This document shows positions 45,621-55,484 of a stretch of 64,000 nucleotides of DNA, piece by piece. The stretch comes from Atopsyche davidsoni. Its lineage: Eukaryota; Arthropoda; Insecta; Trichoptera; Hydrobiosidae. Under the pieces are notes generated by a model. It was not told where the DNA came from and made no database searches. It saw nothing but the letters and a program-made list of their open reading frames with translations. The translations under genes and the position numbers were made by a program. How positions within the stretch are numbered: the first letter of the stretch is position 1; each line of letters begins with the position of its first letter. The stretch lies in assembly GCA_022113835.1 (NCBI GenBank), contig JAILWY010000023.1, positions 16,738,001 to 16,802,000 on the forward strand. The letters are read 5' to 3'.

Positions 45621-46752
45621 AAGGCTTCTGAATAATAGACCTACGCGAAATATCTATTTCAAAAGAGGTAATGATAAAATAGCAGGAGGGTAGACGAGAT
45701 AACACAAGATTATCTTTGTAAATTTGCGAGGCCGTTTATCTTCGTCCTCTATTTATTTGGCCCTTCGAACTCGTATATATCCTTCCGAGAATTGGCATCC
45801 GATATACACGCGTTTGGCTGAAATATTTAATCAAATGTAACGAGTGCGAGTGGTCTGGCGTTATTTAACAAAAGGAAAACAAAACAAATTAAATATATAT
45901 TTCTGCTGTAATAATTTAAAAAAAAATTATTCGAGATATCGATAAAAACATTTTTGGATGTACTTATTCATAAGGACTAGTAGTATTCTTGTTTGTTTCG
46001 ATCGATTCTTGTTTTAGAGTTGAATTGTTTGTCCCCCCCTAATGGCAATATAATTAGTATATTTTAACAATAAAATTATATATTTATAAACACTTCTAAT
46101 CTAATAACGTTGCATGCCGTTGGCTAGCCAATTTGAACACTTCACTTACCTTTTATTTAAATCTTTTCATGTTTGATTAAATTATATATCATAAACTGAT
46201 GATTTATATTTTGCGTCTACGTAATATAAGACCACCATTAACATTGAATATTTCTCAGTATTCAAGTAAATAGTATTTAACCCTACATCTTATTTTACCC
46301 AATAACCTTAAACCTACGTTTCTGTTACAATTATGCTTGTCAGTACTTCTGGGAAATTCAAAACATTAATAACAGGGTACTTAATTAAATGTTTTGACTA
46401 TTAATGATTTGGAAGCATCTGAGATATATTTCTCTTTCCTTTGACCTTCACTCCGTGTGAGACTAGCACTCGTCCGTCTAAGTCAAATAATAAATTTATT
46501 CAGTCCAATACCAATAAATAACACCGAAGAAAAATTGACTCTTTCTTTAAACATTGTATATATTTTGACAATATCCTTGTATCTATGTTACATTGGTTTA
46601 TTGATTTAATAATCTGTTTATATTACTATATGCATACTGTATTTAGGTGATTGATCAAAGACAAGGATCGTTCTAGATATAATAATAATCATTGTTACAG
46701 TGTGCAGTTTGAAGTTGTACCTGAAATATATTTGAGTCTCCTTTCTATAGAA
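45621..46752. other. AT-rich non-coding
   Basis: Nothing recognised. Confidence 0.5.
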
Positions 46753-46930
46753 ATTCAATATTTTTGATAGAGAGTACTTAGTGGAATTCAATTTTAATAC
46801 TTGAGTGTTTTTTTCACTTACAGATTTTTATTGGTGACCGGTTTCGCCAACCTTTCACGTTGGCATTATCAAACAGGTGGGCGAAACCGGTCACCAATAA
46901 AAATCTATATGTGGAAAAATCACTCATGTA
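46753..46930. mobile_element. Foldback / Penelope-like repeat, copy 4 (hairpin)
   Basis: Same head as copies 1 and 3, then perfect 27-bp inverted arms at 46822-46848 and 46880-46906, with core TTGGTGACCGGTTTCGCC. The segment between the arms holds the reverse complement of the GATAATGCCAACGTGAAAGG core, so one arm is a reversed terminal-repeat copy. This head-to-tail/inverted arrangement is common for Penelope-like insertions. Confidence 0.7.
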
Positions 46931-46951
46931 TTCTCCTTTCCTTCTTTCCAG

Positions 46952-47016
46952 ATCCCCAGAGTGCCAGCTTCTGCACCACCTGCGCCTGATTGGCCCTGCA
47001 GCATCCACCCCCACCG
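46952..47016 (+). CDS. Candidate 65-bp exon
   Basis: GC-rich segment preceded by a strong pyrimidine tract (CTCCTTTCCTTCTTTCCAG) and followed by GTCAGTC. Two frames are open: SPECQLLHHLRLIGPAASTP and IPRVPASAPPAPDWPCSI. It abuts a repeat, which makes an exonised or transposon-borne segment possible. A similar acceptor-block-GTCAGT layout occurs at 62531-62595. Confidence 0.27.
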
Positions 47017-47530
47017 GTCAGTCTTAATTCCGACTTCACCCCCCACGACCCCTTAGCTTGCTCCACTGAGCGAGTTTATTTTCATTGCTTTGTTTTCACA
47101 CTCGACTCCCAAACTTGCTCGGATATCCCCGAGGCAATATAAAAGTTTTTCGATTTTAACCTGCTGGCAACTTTCGCGAGTTTACAAAATTATTAATTAA
47201 TACTTAATTATTAATTAACACTGCTAAAGGTTTTAAGACTATCTGAAAAAAATATGCCAATGAGATCAAAATAAAATAAAAAAGCCCTTTTTCTAAAATG
47301 ACACAGTTTTTTGATTTACTTTTGCTCAAATTATATCAGATTTTTTTTTAAATATGCACATGTCTAGATTTTATTAATTTATAAATGGTTTTCAGTGTTA
47401 ACAAAAAAAATATGTGGTGATTATTCAATATGATTCTTAATCATAGATTGTTTGTCACTGGAGCCATCTAAAAGTGGACGTCTCAGAAATCGTTTTTATT
47501 GGTTTGAACGTATCTTATAAAATATACAAT
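47017..47530. other. Non-coding
   Basis: Nothing recognised. Confidence 0.5.
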
Positions 47531-47706
47531 TTCAAAATGACCAAACTACCTTGTTATATTGTTAATACAGCAGTTTTCAACAGTCAATACCTGAAAAAGT
47601 GCTTTCATCAAAAAGTTAACTGTATTATTTTATTTCTTTGGAAGTATCTAATATTATTTTCAAAGTGACCAAACGACCTTGTTATAATGTTAATACAGCA
47701 ATTAAT
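47531..47706. repeat. Direct repeat of about 45 bp, 128 bp apart
   Basis: TTCAAAATGACCAAACTACC plus TTGTTATATTGTTAATACAG at 47531 recurs at 47659 with a few substitutions. It looks like two ends or two monomers of a small local duplication. Confidence 0.75.
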
Positions 47707-50199
47707 ACATCTCAACTTATTTCATGGAGTCAACAGCGGTCCTTGTGTAGGCTCTGTTTTCTCTGAAAACGTCTGTAGTATACATTGTTTATTTTAATGA
47801 AGGACATTTCAGTGGAATGCCTGCTTCAGTGCGACACTTCATTGTAATAAGAACAGATGTCTGTTGACTGAGCAGCTCGGCGCAGACTCCGTATTCAAGA
47901 TGACATCAAATTAATTGAATGTTCTATTTATAACCAAGAGTGCTCCGTATTAAAATACATAAATTTCTGTATATTTCAAATGTAAGAAATAAATAATACA
48001 GAAAGCTATATGACTGTTTGGTTGATTAGTCCAACAAGACTGCATTGTCCTATAAATAACTTGCGTGTTGAATATTTAAAACATTTGATATACAACAATC
48101 AACAGTCCAAGTCGTAATTAGTTTATTAGATTCCATATGACAAAGCACAATGCAAACTATTTTACCTGTGACAACATCCAGGTACAACGTACAAATTCGC
48201 GAACTATATTTCCCGAAGTCTTTAGTGCGGATCGACTATTTGTCAAATCAACCGCGGCGTTACCTTGAATTCAGGTTTTTAGTGAAAATCAAAGGACTCA
48301 CTTCAGTGGGAAAGTGTTTCGGACAGGCACTTTGGCAAAAACGTTCAGATTATTTCGGAAATTGTGGTTGATTTTCACAAAAGACCAGTTTGATAATCTC
48401 AGACGTAAAAGCCACCAAGTCTGTGAACTTTATCCACACTTAAAAATGAAATATTAGATTAATAAAGTATATAATGGACTTTGCGTTTTACCCGAAATAT
48501 TTATACAAACCTATTAATGAATAAATATTTCAATCATTGTAGGAGATTTTGATGAACAGCAAGGCTTTTAAGCCAATTAGTCTGTTTGGGAAATGTATAA
48601 TTGATTGACTTTGTATATTCTTAAGTACTTTGGGCGGTTCGATAAGATGGCTTTACAAACAAAGTGCGTTATCTTAGAAAATATAATTAAAACTTTATTT
48701 AAAATAAATATTCAACCTATTTACGATTTTGTTTTTGGATCCCACGCATTTTCCGTTTTCGCATGAGTAGAAAATGGTTTATTATAGATATGCTGTGCTG
48801 TATATTATTACTAAAGCGCCAGTTTAAAATTGAATGACATATTTGTATATGCGTATAATTCAAAATATTAATATCAATATAAGGAGAATGTTTTCTAATT
48901 ATCATTTACAAGTTCCACGTGCTGAGTTTCCAACGCACTTGTTTTAAATTGAATAACATATTTATATATTTGTGAAGCTCCAAACATCATGATATATACT
49001 AATGAACAGGACAACATATCCTGCTATCTAATTAGTCAGTTAGTATTGAGATTTTCAAGCAGTGGGCTGCCACTTTCACGTAGACGACGATCCGGATGAA
49101 GTTATTTTTAACCAGGGACGCTGTGGGGGCGGCCCATCACGCTGATTGGCTGGAGCCACCAGCTTCCGTTTCCGTCCCCCATCTGCGACACTCCGTGCTT
49201 GATTGGGAGTAAATTGTTTTGAGCTAGATTTACTCCCGACCTGCGGCTGCGAGGTCATCGTTTGAGTAGTAACCTGATTAATCATTAAAAGGCGAAAGTT
49301 ATTATGTTATCTTATTTTTAGTACGAACTAAATTATACCTTACATTCAATTCGTCACAATTTTATGTTTATAAGTTTTCGGTGGTATATGCAGAGTCATG
49401 TCGCTTTTTTTAACTCTGGCGATCTCGGTACTGGATCAGGAATATTTTCGTTTCGGTCCCAAGATACCAAGACCGAAACTTTAAAAACGCGGCATAACAT
49501 TCACAAACCATGTATTTGTATTAACAATTTTATCTAATTATCGTTTTCAAAATTGCTGCCCTATACCAGTGATGAAACTCAAGCTTCTTTTCTCATTTTT
49601 CAAGGGATTTTGATTTTCTTTGTTGAAATTTTATTAAAGAAACAAGATACTCCAACATTCTTAAAACGCACTTTTTTAGTTAATAACACGGTTATCTTCA
49701 GTTGACGTCATAAGATAAAGTTGATTAGCAGGTAAGTACAATAACGAAGACAAAACAAATAAGATAAAAAATCCGATAGTCAAAGTAAACAATGCAAGAG
49801 ATATCCGTAAGAATACAAAGTAATTATAAAATGGCAAACAATTGTTTGAAAACACACTTATGCGTTATTAAGTATCTCTAATACAGGTGTTTTAATTTTT
49901 TTTTATTTTCCTAAAACATTATTTTAGTAAAGTAGATGTATAGAAACGGTTTTACAAACGGACCTTTCCGAACTCGCATTCCAATACTAATCAATTTATT
50001 CACTATTCCCCGAAAGCGGGTCATAAATAATTTGATGCTGGAAAGTTGAAATAGAGGCAGGCAATTCTTAACACCGGAAACAGAAGGGCGGATGTTTGGA
50101 TATTTTCATAGTCACCGCCTTTCGTCCCCTTTCTCATACTATTGAATTAAAATTAACCGAATATATTATTACTGAGGTGTATCAGCGCCGAATGTGTCA
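47707..50199. other. AT-rich non-coding
   Basis: A perfect CRE is at 49703-49710. A GC-richer minus frame (49076-49285) of unknown identity is present. No element was recognised. Confidence 0.45.
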
Positions 50200-50400
50200 G
50201 TGTATTTTGCTTGTCTGGACCGCCTTTTCCGCTCACATTGGCGCGGGAAATTAGTTTTCCGGTTCGAATCGCATCGCTTCCGCCGCTGAAACAAAGCGCG
50301 GGAACACCCAGCCGGAAGTCGTGCGCCCGCTTCCGCCATCTTTCAAAATGGCAGCCAGCGCGCCAAATTCAAATGCGGCGCGACGTGAATTATGGATGAG
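50200..50400. promoter_or_regulatory. CpG-rich promoter-like block: E2F, ETS, YY1 sites
   Basis: TTGGCGCGGGAAA (50238-50250) is a close E2F site. GCCGGAAGT (50311-50319) is a consensus ETS site. GCCATCTTTCAAAATGGC (50335-50352) is a pair of inverted YY1-type cores. CpG density is high against AT-rich flanks. This is the motif set of a housekeeping TATA-less promoter. No adjoining first exon can be demonstrated. Confidence 0.35.
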
Positions 50401-51446
50401 GCCAGCCGAAGGGTATTCCCGGGAAAAGTTTCGTTTCGTAATCTTGGAAGAAAAAAAAAAAGAGCCTCTTTTCCTTTTCTCGTGGCACTTACTTCTGTGT
50501 TTATGAGTTTATAAATATATTTTATTTGATTGTAAGGTTTATATATTCTTATCGGTTTTCTTGGACGATTCTTTTTTATTATTATCGCATGTTATATTTT
50601 ATTTTTATTAGAATCTTTGGCATAATTTTAGCTCTCGATAACAGAACTGCTGATGCGTTGACATATATATTCTTCAAAATGGCGATCTGATAAACTTATG
50701 CTTACTAAATGATACTTATAGTGTAATCTTTTTGAAAGAACATTTTTCTGTTTTCTACTATGTCTATCTGGCCTGTCAACAACTCTCTCGTGATCTTTAG
50801 AAGATCATTTTTCATTTCTGTTTCATTGTTGTATGTTTTGCTTGCGCATACATCACACAGAAGGTCCTTAATTTCAGCATAAAGTTAATGACCAGAACAC
50901 ACGTGTGTCTTTAATTATTTCCTGTAAACGAAAAACAAAGTTACAAAAATACAGACTTGAAGAACGTGTATATGTATAAATATATATCAACTCTAATTGA
51001 TTGAAGAACGACTTCAAAGCCAAACATAGAATTATATTATAGTTAATCTGAGTGAGGTCAGTACAGGTTAACTGAATATTTACGAACATAAATTAACTAA
51101 CAGCTACCGACATACACTATATGTTAGTGCGCTGCTCGGCTTATATCGAGACCCTCGCGACCTAATTCCTCTACGCAAATACCCGACACACGCATACTTG
51201 CCGAGACGTGTGTTTTGAATTCGTGGTACGAAACACCACCCTTCTCGATCTGGCCAGGGTGACGAATAGTTGGTGCGAAGAAAAAAAAGTGGGCTTAGAG
51301 ATGCGAATATTCCTGAAAATACAAATCCTTCATAAAACTCACACATCTAAGCAACTGCCCTGCATACAAATGACACCTTGTATAACAAAAGAAAATATAT
51401 CTATCAATATTTTTGTATGCAAAAAACTTCTTCAAAATGATTTTAT
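50401..51446. other. Non-coding
   Basis: AT-rich, with a GC-richer part at 51120-51290 that is open in both directions without motif. Confidence 0.45.
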
Positions 51447-51956
51447 ATATAGGGTGTCCAAAGAGAGTATCGGGTATTTGTTAGTTCAGTAAAACAAAAA
51501 CTACTAGTAATCAAGTATTTTTTTTATTGTTTATTATAATAATACAAAATGGAAAATTATTTAGAAAAGATGATGTTATCCAAATGGTGACCGCTACGCT
51601 GCTGGCACTCTTCTAATCTGGAACGAAGATTGCTGGTAACACGCTGACGTTTTGTTTCAATTCCGTTAGGTACGTCGGACTATTCTCATAAACCCTACTT
51701 TTAAGGTATCCCCATACGAAATAGTCAAGAGGGCTAAGGTCGGGGCTTCTAAGAGGCCAGTTGATGTTACCTCTACGTGAAATGACCTTATTAGGGAATT
51801 ATTCGTTGACAGCCTCAATTGGTTGATTGGATGTATGGCAACTTGTTGGAAACACGTTCTTGAGTTGAAACCATGAAACTCTTGCAACTCTGAGCAGCAT
51901 ACCGCAATAACGGTCAATATTCACATTCACCTAATACTCTTTTTGGACACCCTGTA
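51447..51956 (-). mobile_element. Tc1/mariner-type deletion element, copy 3
   Basis: Ends TAGGGTGTCCAAAGAGAGTA and ACTCTTTTTGGACACCCTGTA's inner half, flanked by TA. The minus strand carries CFQQVAIHP (catalytic Asp to Val, as in copy 2). Its left part matches copy 1's TATCGGGTATTTGTTAG segment and copy 2's CTGGCACTCTTCTAATCTGG segment, so it is the most complete on that side. It lacks a short stretch encoding the residues before EMAAI. Confidence 0.85.
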
Positions 51957-52203
51957 CAAATAATATATAAGAATACGGCGTTTTATCTCTCTGCGTTATT
52001 ATTAGTGCCGCCGGTGGTCATTGTGGCTTTCGAGCGAGATTTTGAAGGTAGCGTTTCAGACCACGTTCTCGAGACCTCCCGCCGGGATGGCGTGCTGGAC
52101 CCCAGCGTGCCCCCCTCTACGCCTACAAGACCACAGCATTAGGGAATGACCCACATCCAAGATTGATTCGTGGAGGCTTTACTGGGTTGAGATATTTTTA
52201 GTA
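51957..52203. other. GC-rich spacer between two transposons
   Basis: CpG-rich at 52000-52140 with no recognised motif. It may be part of an older element. Confidence 0.4.
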
Positions 52204-52768
52204 TACGAGGGCGGTCCGATAGTACCGCCCGATGGTGCCAGTATCGCAAGAGAGATTTACTATAGTGTAAATCTTTTCTGGGATTCACAAGGTGTGATCT
52301 ACATTGACTACCTGGAGAAGGGCAAAACGGTCACAGGGCTCTACTATGTCGAATTGCAGAAAAAACGGCCCCATTTGGCGAAGAAAAAAGTGCTCTTCCA
52401 CCATGACAACGCACCGGCTCACACCTCCGCCGTCGCCACGGCCAAATTGGTCGAATTGCACTACGAACTGCTCCTCCATCCATCGTATTCTCCAGATTTG
52501 GCCCCGTGCGATTTTTTTGTTGTTTCCAAACTTGAAAAAGTCACTCGCCGGGCAGAAATTTAAGTCGAATGAGGAGGTCATCGCCGCCACGGAGGTCTAC
52601 TTTGCAGACCTCGAGAAAACGTATTTTTCAGATGGGTTAAAGAAGTTGGAGCATCGCTGGGTCAAGTGTATTGAGCTTAAAGGAGACTATTTTGAGAAAT
52701 AAATCGCCACTTTTTAAAAAAATTCGTTTTTCTTTTGTAGGCTAAGTACTTATCGGATTGCCCTCGTA
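52204..52768 (+). mobile_element. Mariner element, internally deleted
   Basis: Terminal inverted repeats TACGAGGGCGGTCCGATA (52204) and TATCGGATTGCCCTCGTA (end 52768) differ at two positions and include TA target bases. The interior carries the C-terminal half of a SETMAR-like mariner transposase. At about 565 bp it is less than half the usual 1.3-kb mariner length. It is unrelated in sequence to the deletion family at 51447-51956. Confidence 0.9.
52273..52702 (+). pseudogene. Mariner transposase C-terminal half, frameshifted
   Basis: Begins inside the catalytic core (NLFWDSQGVIYIDYLEKGK). It carries the second catalytic Asp in HHDNAPAHTS and the third in HPSYSPDLAPCDFF, the D34D arrangement of mariner proteins. 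A one-base frameshift near 52520 moves the rest into the next frame (LKKSLAGQKFKSNEEVIAAT to HRWVKCIELKGDYFEK, ending TAA). The N-terminal DNA-binding domain and the first catalytic Asp are deleted. It could not encode an active enzyme. Confidence 0.9.
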
Positions 52769-53112
52769 CGTACGACGTATATAAAAGCAATAATTATAAC
52801 AAGGCATAATAATATCGCTATCGAGTTATTTCTTGTCTATGAAATTTAATCACTTGAATAAAAAAATGTTATAAACGTCACAGGGGTTTTATCAATAGAT
52901 TTTCAAGTTTATACTGTAATGTACAAAAACGTTGCACGATGCATATTGTGCAACTTATTTGAACAAACCTTTTGCTTATTAGTTCAACAGAAACTGGAGG
53001 AGAGTTTTTTTTAAATTAAGGGTCTCAGTCAGTATGATTAAACCGTGGGTTATTAAACACTACGTCGGCCTCAATCCCTATGTTAAAAGTAGGTAAGGCT
53101 AGATCCATTCAC
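52769..53112. other. AT-rich spacer
   Basis: Nothing recognised. Confidence 0.5.
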
Positions 53113-53258
53113 CCCCCGCCTGAAACATCCCTTCGGTACGCACGTATGATTTGCGAGGCACGCTGCAGATTTATGGGGGTGTTAGTGCAAATGGGACTTA
53201 AGGGATGCGTGCGATTTGTGCTTTTAGGGAGGGTCTGATACGGACCCACTTGATACCG
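53113..53258 (-). CDS. Candidate 146-bp exon
   Basis: On the minus strand it lies between CTTTCAAACTCGGCAG and GTGAATGG. The frame is open throughout (RYQVGPYQTLPKSTNRTH, PLSPICTNTPINLQRASQ, IIRAYRRDVSGG), with a stop just past the donor. No family is recognised. Its phase does not chain with 55327-55484 or 43480-43631. Confidence 0.2.
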
Positions 53259-55326
53259 CTGCCGAGTTTGAAAGATACGGAGTTTTAATTTATTCCACAA
53301 CGCGTAAATAATGATGATATATTGCAGGCCTTTTATGAAGTAGTAAAATGAGTCGTGTTTCGGAGCTCAAAAAAACTTTTTTTTGAAAACTACTGCAGTT
53401 AGTCATCGAGTCCTAGGCACAAGTAATATAAACTAGATAATTAATGCAGAAGCGTTTTTTTTCATTGTGGGATGAAGACATTTAAAAAAAGTCATTAGTG
53501 CGAACAAACGTGAAATATTATAAATACAGAAGATTATTATAAATAGGTCGCATTATTTAATTATTACGTTAAACACTTGCACATTTAGACTTTTGAGTCC
53601 TAGTCTATAAATTATTTCCCAAGAAAAAAAGTAATAGTTATGTGTATTTTTTCTCACCGTAATCGCAGGTGTTTTAAACTAGTTACTTATTAATTTTCCT
53701 GAATATGAATAAATACGGAAATGCAAAGATATTTGAATAAATAAAGAATAATCATTCTTTTTTATCAAAATAAAGCTTCGTTAGTATTGTTGAACATTTA
53801 CGTAACAAAATACTTTTTTTTATGAATGAATCATATTTTTTTATTTTCTTTTATTGCGTGTTAATTTATCCAAAGTCATTTGTTTGAATATAATGCTTGT
53901 TAGAAATAAAAAAGCTTTTATTTTTTCATTAAAGATAATGTACTACAAAACCAACATGTAGAAGATTGATTGTTTATATTTACATTCAGTAGCCTAATCG
54001 TGGTATATTAAAAAAATACTTCAAATACCTGACGTCAAAATACATAACATATCTCATTTGATAGATAACACGGCGTATTTTGTTCAGAATGATAAAATAT
54101 ATTGCTGCATTTAGATGATATCATCCATCCAGAATATCTCACAGATATTAAGTAATATGAATTCCCAGACAGACATTTATCAAAATGCCTCTTCCTCCAG
54201 TCAAGTAACCTTCCGTTAAACCATCGGTTAAGCGGACATGTTAAAAAATGATGGATCACTCCGATTGAGATCTGGCCAGGAGACGCCGTGTTCCTGGCAG
54301 ACTCAGAGCCACCTTCCATCGCCAGCTCATCATAAGAACCAAGACATTCCTGAGAAGCCAGCTGGAACCTGATGGCTGTGTGACCTTGTCCAAGCACAGT
54401 TATTTAAAATTCCTTCTGCTAACTATTCGATGACCTTTGGTACTTACAAATGTAATTTATTATTTTGTTAATTAGCTTACATCGAGTCGCGTGAGTTAAC
54501 CGAAGCTTGAAATGTGTAGGTTTTATTTGAAACTCAGATTTATAATGTTCAACGAACTCGTATCATACATAACATTTGGCGTGATTGAATATATAAATAG
54601 CATTTCGAATTTAAAAGTTAATCTTATGATAAAAAAAAAGCGTAGTCGTTCAGTTGTATTTAATAAATGATTGATTTTGAAACGTTTTTTGGATATGTGG
54701 AAAATCAGTTTTTATTAAATCTATTTTTCTTTAAACTATTAAATATCCATATTTACAAAATAAAATTGTTATCGCTCTTATATTTATAAATGTGATACTC
54801 TTCATATATATTGGCTACCAGTTTATCAACCCGTCACTAAAAGAGTCCCTTCCTTACGATAGGGTCAGGAATAGTAAAAGCTATGTAAATCTTCAGATAT
54901 GTTCAGTCAGAAGAACACCAGAAAAGAAAAAATTAAACGTCAACCCAGGTATAAATTTTTTGACTTCCAGATAATATAAATATATGTAAAGAAAACATTT
55001 CAGAAGTGGTATTCTACCGGTTGAGTACGGTCCAAGCATGCAGAAAAGAATTAAATACAACAATATTAAAGCCTTGTGGATGTTTTTAAGCCCACAATTG
55101 CAGAATCGGTTGTAATTAGACAAATAACTTTACTTCTATTTTTTTGACATTCATTACTTTTTTGCTTGTATGGACCCCACGTCTAATTATAATTTATATT
55201 TATAACGTTTTAAGTATCTGTTTACGATATTTCTATGAAGATTATGTATGCGGCTTCTCTAGCGCATGTCGAAAGAGGCGGACGTAAAATATCCATATAA
55301 GCAGGTATGACCAATGAGGAGTATAC
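53259..55326. other. Non-coding; open minus frame near 54240-54400
   Basis: A GC-richer patch (54240-54400) has a minus frame reading SQECLGSYDELAMEGGSESA, protein-like but without clean splice sites. A perfect CRE is at 54030-54037. The remainder is AT-rich. Confidence 0.4.
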
Positions 55327-55484
55327 CTGGAGTATGGGAGCGGCGACGTGTATGATCTTCCACAGCCAGAATTCTTCTGGTCTTCCGATCCTCGGCCCCG
55401 CAGCCGCTCATGATGATGAGTGACACTTTAATAGATTGGCCCGGTTTGTGCATTGGACACGGATAGCTGGTTAGTTCCACCACG
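55327..55484 (-). CDS. Candidate 158-bp exon
   Basis: On the minus strand it lies between CTTTTGGTCACCCTAG and GTATACTC. The frame is open for 52 codons: VVELTSYPCPMHKPGQSIKV, SLIIMSGCGAEDRKTRRI, LAVEDHTRRRSHTP. The plus strand also has a plausible 37-codon frame over the same bases, so strand is uncertain. GC content is above the flanks. No family is recognised. Confidence 0.25.
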
